This document shows, piece after piece, positions 40,298 to 47,322 of a stretch of 64,000 nt of DNA. A model generated the notes under the pieces. That model worked only from the letters and a program-made list of their open reading frames with translations, was not told the origin of the DNA and made no database searches. This DNA is from JALZKA01 sp963786495 (GTDB lineage: Bacteria > Actinomycetota > Thermoleophilia > Solirubrobacterales > 70-9). The first letter of the stretch is position 1. The number at the start of each line of letters is the position of its first letter. Made by a program: the position numbers and the translations under genes. The stretch spans positions 124,001 through 188,000 of the forward strand of contig CAWAZL010000010.1 of assembly GCA_963786495.1 (NCBI GenBank), in the 5' to 3' direction.

Positions 40298-40951
40298 CTA
40301 CTTGAGCTGTTGGATCACCAGCGAGGCCGCGACGGGCGCGGTGCCGCCGGCAAGGGGGGTGATCGTCAGCGCCGAGGGATTGCCTGCCGGGTTGACCACA
40401 GAGATCGTCGAGTTAGGAGTCGAGGTCGTGACGAGCGCCTCCCCGGCGATCTGACTAGTGCCTGTCGCCCGACCAAAAACCGTGTAATTGAGCTGGTCCC
40501 CGTCCAGCTTTAGCGCGAGCTGGCCGGCCTCCGACACTGGAACCGTGAAGTCCACTCGGTAGATGCCTGCCTCTGGGAGGACGAAGGTGTCCGCGGCCGC
40601 CCGGGCGATGTCGCCGCTGGCCGGTCCGTCCTGTGGGAAACTGACCGCGGCCCCAGCGGCAACCGTCGAAGCGTTATTGGGGGGCATCAAGGCGAAGAAC
40701 TGGGCGAACTCCTGCGTGAGCTGACCAGCCGCTAAGTCCTCTTCCAGCAGCGATCCGTTGGCGACCTTCGGGGAGGTCACGGAGTTGTCCGCAAGGTCCT
40801 CGCCCTTAACCTGTCCGTTCTTGATGTGCTTGGAGCGCACATCGTCCCTCTGAAGCTCGACGGCGGCGTAGGCGGTGCCGCCGAGGGCGGCGAAGAGAGC
40901 CAGCGTCGAGACGACACGCGAATACGTGAGTTTTTGGCGAAGCTGCTCCAT
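40298..40951 (-). CDS. Secreted protein with BclA C-terminal-like (C1q/TNF-like) domain
   Basis: The N-terminus (LRQKLTYSRVVSTLALFAAL, then GGTAYAA) is a signal or anchor segment. A stretch follows with the degenerate repeat D-V-S-x-IKNG-VKGEDLADNSVTSP KVANGSL. The C-terminal ~135 residues match the jelly-roll found at the C-terminus of Bacillus exosporium BclA: FFALMPPNNASTVAAGAAVS FPQDGP, LPEAGIYRVDFTVPVSEAGQ, YTVFGRATGTSQIAGEALVT and LAGGTAPVAASLVIQQLK. It is transcribed against the trp genes, between trpC and trpF. Adhesion or surface display is inference. Confidence 0.8.
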   Translation of the reverse strand: MEQLRQKLTYSRVVSTLALFAALGGTAYAAVELQRDDVRSKHIKNGQVKGEDLADNSVTSPKVANGSLLEEDLAAGQLTQEFAQFFALMPPNNASTVAAGAAVSFPQDGPASGDIARAAADTFVLPEAGIYRVDFTVPVSEAGQLALKLDGDQLNYTVFGRATGTSQIAGEALVTTSTPNSTISVVNPAGNPSALTITPLAGGTAPVAASLVIQQLK

Positions 40952-41012
40952 AGGGCCCACAAGCGGGCGAGAGCCGAGCATATAGCGGCGTCCTTGCCAT
41001 CCTTGACCAACG

Positions 41013-41822
41013 ATGCGGGTCAAGTTCTGTGGCATAACGAGGTATGACGACGCCGAGCACGCGGCGCGCATCGGCGCGTGGGCGATCGGCCTCAATCACT
41101 GGGAGGGAAGCGTCAGGCGCTGCGATCACTCGGTCGCGGCAGAGATTGGCGCAGGTCTTCGGCGCAACCTAGAGATCGTCGGCGTCTTCGTGGATCAGCC
41201 GATTGACGAGATCGCCCGGGCCGTCGAGAACGAGCACCTCTCGATGGTGCAGCTCCATGGTGCCGAGGGCCTGTCGTTCTGCCACGAGGTCACTCGGCGG
41301 ACCGGCTGCCCTGTCATCAAGGCAATCCGGGTTCGGAGCTCAGCCGACATCGACTTTGCGCGATCCTTTCGCGTCAACTTCCACCTCCTCGACGCGTACC
41401 GCGAGGGAATGCCCGGCGGCACGGGTCACACGATCGACTGGGAGCTCCTTCGCCGGCGCCGCTCGAACGTGCCACTGATCCTCGCGGGCGGCCTCACTCC
41501 CGAGAACGTCGGCGAGGCGATCGACCTGACCCGCCCAGGTGCGGTCGATGTCGCGAGCGGGGTCGAATCGGCTCCGGGGATCAAGGACCACGAGCTGATG
41601 ACCGCCTTTCTCGCCGCTGCCGATGAGGCCGGTGGGCCTTCTGGACCGCCACCGCTCCACGAGCCGGACCACTTCGTCGAGTCCATGGAGAAGGACATCG
41701 CCGAGCGCGAGGCCCAGGCAGCCGAGCGCGCGGAGGACGCCGAGCGCGAGGCGGAGGCAGCCATGGGCGATGTCGCGACCGTAGAGACGCCTGCCAGTGC
41801 CGAGCCGAGGGTTGAGACTTGA
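41013..41822 (+). CDS. trpF: Phosphoribosylanthranilate isomerase with acidic C-terminal tail
   Basis: Third tryptophan step. VKFCGITRYDDAEHAARIGA (catalytic Cys in KFCGIT), VGVFVDQPIDEIARAVENEH, VQLHGAEG, LLDAYREGMPGGTGHTIDWE (catalytic Asp) and LAGGLTPENVGEAIDLTRPG AVDVASGVESAPGIKD mark a complete TrpF of ~205 residues. A tail of about 60 residues, rich in Glu and Ala and probably coiled, is added (MEKDIAEREAQAAERAEDAE). The stop overlaps trpB. Confidence 0.94.
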   Translation: MRVKFCGITRYDDAEHAARIGAWAIGLNHWEGSVRRCDHSVAAEIGAGLRRNLEIVGVFVDQPIDEIARAVENEHLSMVQLHGAEGLSFCHEVTRRTGCPVIKAIRVRSSADIDFARSFRVNFHLLDAYREGMPGGTGHTIDWELLRRRRSNVPLILAGGLTPENVGEAIDLTRPGAVDVASGVESAPGIKDHELMTAFLAAADEAGGPSGPPPLHEPDHFVESMEKDIAEREAQAAERAEDAEREAEAAMGDVATVETPASAEPRVET

Positions 41823-43006
41823 GCGAGGCGCTCGAAACCCGCTTCGGCGATTACGGCGGGCGCTTCGTCCCCGAGGTGCTGATGGAAGCCCTCGACGAGC
41901 TTTCGGCCGCCTGGGTCGAGGCGCGCGAGGACGAGGAGTTCCTGGCCGAGCTTCAGCGCCTTCTCCGCGACTTCGTCGGCCGCCCGACGCCGCTTTATCG
42001 CGCCGACCGGCTCTCCGAGCGGGTAGGCCGTCGCGTCTATCTCAAGCGCGAGGACCTAACCAACACGGGCGCGCACAAGATCAACAACGCGATCGGTCAG
42101 GCGCTCCTCGCCAAGCGGATGGGCAAGCCGCGGGTGATCGCCGAGACCGGCGCCGGCCAGCACGGCGTTGCCACCGCTGTTGCCTGCGCTCTACTCGACC
42201 TCGAGTGCGTCGTCTACATGGGCACCGAAGACATGCGCCGCCAGGCGCCAAACGTCGAGCGGATGAACCTCCTGGGCGCGACCGTCGAACCGGTCGAGGC
42301 CGGGCTCAAAACCCTGAAGGAGGCCGTCAGCGCGGCGATCCGCGACTGGGTTACGAACGTGCGATCCACCCACTACATCCTGGGGACGGCTGCCGGCCCC
42401 GCGCCATACCCGGCGCTCGTCCGCGACCTTCAGCGCGTAATCGGCGACGAAGCGCGTGTGCAGCTCATCGACGTCGAGGACTCCTTGCCCGCTCGAGTAA
42501 TCGCCTGTGTCGGCGGCGGCTCGAACGCGATCGGGACATTCACGGCCTTCCTGGACGATCCGGGGGTCGAGCTGATCGGCGTCGAGGCCGGGGGAGAGGG
42601 CATCGGCTCCGGCAAGCACGGCGCTTCGCTCTCGGCTGGCACGACCGGCGTCCTCCACGGCGCGCTCTCGGCCGTTCTGGCCGACGATGACGGGCAGATT
42701 TTGGAAGCGCATTCGATCTCGGCGGGACTCGACTACCCGGGCGTCGGCCCACAGCACGCCCACCTTCGCGACACCGGCCGCGCCCGCTACGTCTCCGTCA
42801 CGGACACCCAGGCGGTCCTCGCTTTTCGCGAGACGGCTCGCCTGGAGGGGCTCATCCCAGCTCTCGAGTCCGCCCATGCGATCGCTTGGCTGCTCGCCGA
42901 CGAGGATCCGCCCGAGGGTGGCTACGACCTTCTGACCCTGAGCGGCCGCGGCGACAAGGACCTCGCCGAGGTCACGGCGCGCCTGGACGAGCTCGACGCC
43001 TCGTGA
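41819..43006 (+). CDS. trpB: Tryptophan synthase beta chain
   Basis: PLP-dependent condensation of indole with serine. Motifs: FGDYGGRFVPEVLMEALDEL, LKREDLTNTGAHKINNAIGQ (PLP lysine), ETGAGQHGVATAVACALLDL, CVGGGSNAIGTFTAFLDDPG (phosphate loop) and AGLDYPGVGPQHAHLRDTGR. 395 residues from TTG 41819. It is TrpB1 type. It overlaps trpF and trpA by four bases each. Confidence 0.97.
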   Translation: MSEALETRFGDYGGRFVPEVLMEALDELSAAWVEAREDEEFLAELQRLLRDFVGRPTPLYRADRLSERVGRRVYLKREDLTNTGAHKINNAIGQALLAKRMGKPRVIAETGAGQHGVATAVACALLDLECVVYMGTEDMRRQAPNVERMNLLGATVEPVEAGLKTLKEAVSAAIRDWVTNVRSTHYILGTAAGPAPYPALVRDLQRVIGDEARVQLIDVEDSLPARVIACVGGGSNAIGTFTAFLDDPGVELIGVEAGGEGIGSGKHGASLSAGTTGVLHGALSAVLADDDGQILEAHSISAGLDYPGVGPQHAHLRDTGRARYVSVTDTQAVLAFRETARLEGLIPALESAHAIAWLLADEDPPEGGYDLLTLSGRGDKDLAEVTARLDELDAS

Positions 43007-43815
43007 CCGGCACCGAGAGGATCGCCGCGGCGTTTGAGGCGGCGCGGGGGGAGGGTCGCGCTGCCCTGATGCCCTATCTGATGGGCGGCTTTCCCGACGT
43101 CGAGACGTCGCGCGCCGTAATCGAGGCGTACGCCGACGCCGGCGCGGACCTGATCGAACTCGGCGTCCCGTTCTCCGATCCCCTGGCTGATGGGCCCGTG
43201 ATCCACGCCGCGGCGACGAGGGCGCTTGCCGCGGGCGCGACATTCGACGCGGTCCTGGAGACCGGCAGGGCAGTGGCCGAGCGCGTGCCGGTCGTCCCGA
43301 TGGTTTACGCGAACATGATCCTCGCCCGGGGCGCCGAGCGGTATGCGGCACAGCTTGCCGACGCTGGAATGGCGGGCACGATCGTTCCCGACCTGCCGCC
43401 AGAGGAAGCGGACGAGGTTCGCGGCGCTTTGGACGGCCAGGGACTCGCGCTGATCCCCCTGATCGCTCCGACCACGCCCGCAGCCCGGCGAGCAGAGATA
43501 TGCGGCGATGCAACCGGCTTCATCTACGTCGTCTCCGACACGCGCACGACGGGCGAGCGCGACAGCATGCCGGAGGAGCTCGGCGAACTCGTCCGCGCGG
43601 TCCAGGCCGACGCGAGCGTTCCGGCGGCAGTCGGCTTCGGTATCGGCACGCCCGATCAGGCAGCGGAGGTCGGCGCGGTGGCCGACGGCGTGATCATCGG
43701 CTCGCGGCTTGTGCGCGAGGTTGCTGAGGCCGAGAGCTCAGAGGCAGCAGCGGCCGCTGTCGGCGAGTTCGTCGGTGAGGCTCGAGAAGCGATGAGCCGC
43801 CCCGCGGTCGGATAA
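43003..43815 (+). CDS. trpA: Tryptophan synthase alpha chain
   Basis: Cleaves indole-3-glycerol phosphate to indole. LMPYLMGGFPDVETSRAVIE, GADLIELGVPFSDPLADGPV (catalytic Glu), VPMVYANMILARGAERYAAQ, GTIVPDLPPEEADEVRGALD (catalytic Asp) and VVSDTRTTGERDSMPEELGE then VGFGIGTPDQAAEVGAVADG are in order. 270 residues from GTG 43003, which overlaps the trpB stop by four bases. It ends the trp cluster. Confidence 0.96.
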   Translation: MTGTERIAAAFEAARGEGRAALMPYLMGGFPDVETSRAVIEAYADAGADLIELGVPFSDPLADGPVIHAAATRALAAGATFDAVLETGRAVAERVPVVPMVYANMILARGAERYAAQLADAGMAGTIVPDLPPEEADEVRGALDGQGLALIPLIAPTTPAARRAEICGDATGFIYVVSDTRTTGERDSMPEELGELVRAVQADASVPAAVGFGIGTPDQAAEVGAVADGVIIGSRLVREVAEAESSEAAAAAVGEFVGEAREAMSRPAVG

Positions 43816-43827
43816 TCTCCCGCACCG

Positions 43828-43989
43828 ATGCGCCTCATGGTTTTCAACGTCGTCGGGATCATGCTCGCCGTAACGGCCTACGCTTTCGGGGCGGGCGGCA
43901 CGATCGCCGCGATGATCTACCTCTTCGTGCTTTTCAACGGCGTCCTCGATCGCTGGGCCCAGCCCATGATCGAAGCCATCAAGCGCTAG
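43828..43989 (+). CDS. Small two-helix membrane protein
   Basis: A 53-residue ORF begins at ATG 43828, twelve bases after trpA. It reads MRLMVFNVVGIMLAVTAYAF, then a Gly-rich turn, then GTIAAMIYLFVLFNGVLD, ending RWAQPMIEAIKR. Two transmembrane helices with a basic C-terminus are likely. Codon use matches its neighbours and it fills the gap to pfkA exactly, which argues for a real gene. Function unknown. Confidence 0.55.
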   Translation: MRLMVFNVVGIMLAVTAYAFGAGGTIAAMIYLFVLFNGVLDRWAQPMIEAIKR

Positions 43990-44003
43990 CGCCGCACTGT
44001 CTC

Positions 44004-44009
44004 TAGCAT
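44004..44009 (+). promoter_or_regulatory. Probable -10 box of pfkA (leaderless)
   Basis: TAGCAT ends seven bases before GTG 44017. Confidence 0.45.
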
Positions 44010-44016
44010 CGCTTCG

Positions 44017-45042
44017 GTGAAGCTCGGAGTCCTCACCGGCGGCGGCGACTGCCCAGGCCTGAACGCGGTCATTCGCGCGATCGTCCGCAAGGGCGTCGGC
44101 GTGTACGGCTACGAGTTCGTCGGGTACCGCGACGGCTGGAAGGGTCCGCTCGAGGGCATCTCGAATCCGCTTGAGATCGCCGATGTCCGGGGGATCCTCC
44201 CACGAGGCGGAACGATCCTCGGCTCGTCTCGGACCAACCCGGTCAAAGAGGACGGGGGGATCGAACGCGTGCGCGAGACGCTTGAGCGCGACGGCGTCGA
44301 CGGTCTCATCGCGATCGGCGGCGAGGACACGCTCGGCGTCGCCACCCGGCTGAACGAAGAGGGGCTCAATGTCGTTGGCGTCCCCAAGACGATCGACAAC
44401 GACCTCGGAGCGACGGACTACACCTTCGGCTTCGACACGGCCGTCAATATCGCGATGGGCTCAATCGACCGCCTCCACACGACAGCGGAGAGCCACAAGC
44501 GGACGCTGATCGTCGAGGTGATGGGCCGCCACGCGGGCTGGATTGCCTTTCACGCAGGGGTCGCGGGCGGCGCCAACGTGATCCTGATTCCCGAAGTTCC
44601 CTTTTCCATCGACCGGGTCTGCGACTACATCGAACAGCGCTTCAAGGACCAGTACGCGCCGATCATCGTCGTCTCCGAGGGCGCGCTGCCCGAGGGCGGG
44701 ATGCCCGCGGCCGACGAGTCGGCCGTTGACGCCTTCGGCCATGCGAGGCTCGGTGGCATCGGCACCTGGCTCGAAGGCGAGATCGCCCAGCGAACAGGCC
44801 ACGAAGCTCGTGCCACCGTGCTCGGCCATGTACAGCGCGGCGGCACCCCGACGGCCTTCGACCGCGTCCTCGCGACCCGATTCGGCCTGCACGCGATCGA
44901 CGCTGCGCACGAGGGGCAGTGGGGCAAGATGACCGCGCTCACGGCCACCGACATCGTGCTGGTGGACCTGGCCGAGGCGACGAAGGAACTGAAGCTTGTC
45001 CCGCCCGAGCTCTACCGCGAGGCCGAGGTCTTCTTCGGTTGA
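44017..45042 (+). CDS. 6-phosphofructokinase, predicted pyrophosphate-dependent
   Basis: Phosphorylates fructose 6-phosphate. Family motifs: LGVLTGGGDCPGLNAVIRAI, GTILGSSRTNP, PKTIDNDLGATDYTFGFDTA, MGRHAGWIAFHAGVAGGANV, ILIPEVPFSIDRV and LGHVQRGGTPTAFDRVLATR. The phosphoryl-donor loop reads GGEDT where E. coli PfkA has GGDGS, putting Asp at the position equivalent to Gly104. The Lys of PKTIDND is kept. Asp104 with Lys124 is the known signature of PPi-using enzymes such as that of Amycolatopsis methanolica. The reaction would then be reversible. 341 residues. Confidence 0.9.
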   Translation: MKLGVLTGGGDCPGLNAVIRAIVRKGVGVYGYEFVGYRDGWKGPLEGISNPLEIADVRGILPRGGTILGSSRTNPVKEDGGIERVRETLERDGVDGLIAIGGEDTLGVATRLNEEGLNVVGVPKTIDNDLGATDYTFGFDTAVNIAMGSIDRLHTTAESHKRTLIVEVMGRHAGWIAFHAGVAGGANVILIPEVPFSIDRVCDYIEQRFKDQYAPIIVVSEGALPEGGMPAADESAVDAFGHARLGGIGTWLEGEIAQRTGHEARATVLGHVQRGGTPTAFDRVLATRFGLHAIDAAHEGQWGKMTALTATDIVLVDLAEATKELKLVPPELYREAEVFFG

Positions 45043-45893
45043 TGACGCGAGCCCTGGGCGCTTCCGCGCTCACGCTCCTGGCGATTGCATCCGGCTGTGG
45101 CCAGCCAGAGGCCGAGGGCGACCCCCTGCTCACCATCTACGTGAGCGCGCCGCTAACCGGCCCCGCGGGAAATGACGGCCAGGATGCCGCCGACGGCGCG
45201 CGGCTGGCGCTGGCCGACGCCGACGACGAGGCTGGGGGGATCGCGGTTGAGGCGAAGTTCCTGGACGTAGCGGGCCGCAACGAGAGCCGCTCGGACCCCG
45301 TCTCGGCCGGGCGAAACGCCCGCACGGCGACGGAGGACTCGACCTCGATCGCGTATATCGGCGAGCTCGACTCGGCGGCCAGCCGCACCTCGGTGCCGAT
45401 CACGAACTCTGCCGGCCTCCTCCAGGTCGCACCGGGCTCGGGCGCCACCGACCTCGTCGTCGAGGAGACGTTCGACGATTCGGTCCCCGAGGACGTCCAG
45501 GCGACCGGGGAGAGGACGTTCGCTCGCGTGCTGCCGTCCGACGCAGACGTCCAGGAGCGGTTCGGCGACAAGAACCTCATCTCTGGCCCTGCGCCTCCAC
45601 AGGAGCTACTCCTGCCCGCACAGGAGATGCTCGAACGCTTCGAGGATGAGTACGGCCGCGAGCCCGGGCCATGGGCCGCGTATGGCTATGAGGCGATGGC
45701 TTCCGCGCTTGCGGCGGTCGATCGCTCCAACGACCCGCTCTCGCGCTCGTCGGTTGTCGCTGCCTACTTCGACGGCACCGAGCGCGACTCGGTGCTCGGC
45801 ACTTACTCGATCACCGACGAGGGGGAGACGACACTCGATGAGCCGCTGGCGGCGTACCTGGTGGAGGACGGCGAGGTAGTGCCGGCCCGTTAG
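45042..45893 (+). CDS. Periplasmic binding protein-like lipoprotein, apparently missing a lobe segment
   Basis: A lipoprotein signal (GASALTLLAIASGCG) precedes a type I periplasmic binding fold like LivK. It shows TIYVSAPLTGPAGNDGQDAA, GARLALADADDEAGGIAVEA, YIGELDSAASRTSVPITNSA and, near the end, WAAYGYEAMASALAAVDRSN DPLSRSSVVAAYFDG. Between RVLPSDADVQ and ERFGDKNLISG about 100-120 residues expected in this family are absent. The protein is 283 residues instead of ~390. No ABC permease or ATPase gene is nearby. The start overlaps the pfk stop (TGATG). Confidence 0.7.
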   Translation: MTRALGASALTLLAIASGCGQPEAEGDPLLTIYVSAPLTGPAGNDGQDAADGARLALADADDEAGGIAVEAKFLDVAGRNESRSDPVSAGRNARTATEDSTSIAYIGELDSAASRTSVPITNSAGLLQVAPGSGATDLVVEETFDDSVPEDVQATGERTFARVLPSDADVQERFGDKNLISGPAPPQELLLPAQEMLERFEDEYGREPGPWAAYGYEAMASALAAVDRSNDPLSRSSVVAAYFDGTERDSVLGTYSITDEGETTLDEPLAAYLVEDGEVVPAR

Positions 45894-45900
45894 TGCTAAT

Positions 45901-45920
45901 CTACAACCAAATGGTTGTAG
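45901..45920. promoter_or_regulatory. Perfect palindrome, probable ArsR-type operator
   Basis: CTACAACC-AAAT-GGTTGTAG is an 8-base perfect inverted repeat. It covers the ATG of the ArsR-family gene (45911), so a bound repressor would block transcription start or the start codon itself. Similar ATCAACCA-type operators are known for ArsR-SRPBCC cassettes. Confidence 0.7.
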
Positions 45921-46237
45921 ATACCAGGAGCAAGACCGACGACGTCTTCCATGCGCTCGCTGATCCGACGCGGCGCGACATCCTGCGGCGCACGGGGGTG
46001 GACGCACCGTCCGTCTCCAGGCTCGCCGACTCATACCCGATGTCGTTCGCGGCCGTTCAGAAGCACGTGGCCGTGCTCGAGCGCGCCGGGCTCGTCACGA
46101 AGCGCCGGCGTGGCCGCGAGCAGCTCGTCGAGGCCGCGCCCGGGACGATCGCCGAGGCACGGCGGGCACTCGAGGACCTCGAAGAGGTCTGGCGCGGCCG
46201 GGTCGAGCGGATGTCCGAGCTCCTCGAAACCGACTAA
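45911..46237 (+). CDS. ArsR-family transcriptional regulator
   Basis: A small winged-helix repressor: DDVFHALADPTRRDILRR, SVSRLADSYPMSFAAVQKHV AVLERAGLVTKRRRGREQLV, then a C-terminal helix RALEDLEEVWRGRVERM. It lacks the metal-binding Cys of ArsR or SmtB. ATG 45911 is preferred; GTG 45893, overlapping the previous stop, would add six residues. Two SRPBCC genes follow, the common ArsR-AHSA1 cassette. Confidence 0.9.
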   Translation: MVVDTRSKTDDVFHALADPTRRDILRRTGVDAPSVSRLADSYPMSFAAVQKHVAVLERAGLVTKRRRGREQLVEAAPGTIAEARRALEDLEEVWRGRVERMSELLETD

Positions 46238-46263
46238 CCACACCCAACGAAAGGAAGCCTCCC

Positions 46264-46758
46264 ATGTCCGTCACCGCCGTCGAAACCGAACTGGACGAAC
46301 TCACCCTCACCGTAGTCGCCGACTTCGATGCCCCGGTCGAGGACGTCTGGGAGCTGTGGGCCGATCCGGGGAAGCTCGGGCGCTGGTGGGGACCCCCGGA
46401 GTACACGACGACCTTCGAGCCTTACGAGATGACCGCCGGAAGCGAGATGGCCCATTGCATGACAGGCCCCGACGGCGACAAGCATGAGGGCGTGTGGCGG
46501 ATCGAAGTGGTGGATCCGCCGCGCTCGCTCGAGCTGAGCGACGCCGATGTAGACGACGACGGAGAGCCCAACGACGACAACGCGATCACGGGGATCGCAA
46601 TGGAACTCTCGGAGCACGACGGCGGTACGCGAATGACCGTGCGCACGACGTTCTTCTCGCGAGAGGGAATGGATGGCATGGCCGAAGGCTTTGCCGAAGG
46701 CCTTCGGTTGTCGATCAGCCGGATGACTGACCTCTTGGCGAAAAACCTCGATAGATAG
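46264..46758 (+). CDS. SRPBCC (AHSA1-like) domain protein, copy 1
   Basis: A helix-grip fold protein of 164 residues: LTVVADFDAPVEDVWELWAD PGKLGRWWGPPEYTTTFEPY, then MTGPDGDKHEGVWRIEVVDP PRSLELSD, and a C-terminal long helix (GMAEGFAEGLRLSISRMTDL). Members bind small hydrophobic ligands; the actual ligand is unknown. It is closely similar in sequence to the next gene, implying tandem duplication. A GAAAGGAAG Shine-Dalgarno precedes the ATG. Confidence 0.88.
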   Translation: MSVTAVETELDELTLTVVADFDAPVEDVWELWADPGKLGRWWGPPEYTTTFEPYEMTAGSEMAHCMTGPDGDKHEGVWRIEVVDPPRSLELSDADVDDDGEPNDDNAITGIAMELSEHDGGTRMTVRTTFFSREGMDGMAEGFAEGLRLSISRMTDLLAKNLDR

Positions 46759-46768
46759 GAGAAAAGAC

Positions 46769-47266
46769 ATGTCCATCACCAGCCTTGACACCGATCTCGA
46801 CCAGCTCACCCTCTCGCTGGTCGCCGATTTTGACGCCTCGATCGATGAGGTCTGGGGGCTTTGGGCCGACCCGCGGAAGCTCGAGCGCTGGTGGGGCCCG
46901 CCGACCCACCCGGCGACCTTCGACCAGCACGATCTGAGCCCGGGGGGAGAAGTTGCCTATTTCATGACAGGGCCCGAGGGTGACAAGCACCGAGGCTGGT
47001 GGCGCGTCAATGCGGTCGACCCGCCTCGCTCGCTCAAGGTGACCGATGGCTTCGCCGACGCGGAGGGCAACCCAAACGACGACATGGGCACCACGGATAT
47101 GACGGTGGAGCTGACCGAGCACGAAGGCGGCACGCGGATGACGCTCCGCTCCACCTTTGCTACTCGCGAGCAGATGCAGGAGTTGGTCGAGATGGGCATG
47201 GTCGAAGGCCTCCGCGGCGCAGTCGGCCAGATGGACGCGATCCTGGAGGGGTCAGACCCCTCATAG
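46769..47266 (+). CDS. SRPBCC (AHSA1-like) domain protein, copy 2
   Basis: Same layout as the preceding gene: LSLVADFDASIDEVWGLWAD PRKLERWWGPPTHPATFDQH, MTGPEGDKHRGWWRVNAVDP PRSLKVTDGF and ELTEHEGGTRMTLRSTFATR. 165 residues. AGGAGAAAAG precedes the ATG. The last residues, LEGSDPS, are encoded by a palindromic repeat that also ends trpG, so its C-terminus is repeat-derived. Confidence 0.88.
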   Translation: MSITSLDTDLDQLTLSLVADFDASIDEVWGLWADPRKLERWWGPPTHPATFDQHDLSPGGEVAYFMTGPEGDKHRGWWRVNAVDPPRSLKVTDGFADAEGNPNDDMGTTDMTVELTEHEGGTRMTLRSTFATREQMQELVEMGMVEGLRGAVGQMDAILEGSDPS

Positions 47267-47314
47267 GTCGCTCACAATCGGAGTATGAGCCTCGTGTGAG
47301 GGGTCTGACCCCTC
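47246..47314. repeat. Paired GAGGGGTC(A/T)GACCCCTC palindromes in inverted arrangement
   Basis: The first 17-base palindrome (47246-47262) lies in the end of the SRPBCC gene; the second (47298-47314) lies just before the convergent epimerase stop. Between them GCTCA...TGAGC forms another inverted pair (about 47270-47290), so the whole 69-base unit is symmetrical. It probably serves as a two-way terminator or REP-like element. Confidence 0.85.
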
Positions 47315-47322
47315 CGGCGGTC

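Noticed and set aside
40270..40298. Rho-independent terminator after trpC
   Set aside because: A short GGCAG...CTGCC stem is present but there is no T tract, so a terminator cannot be supported.
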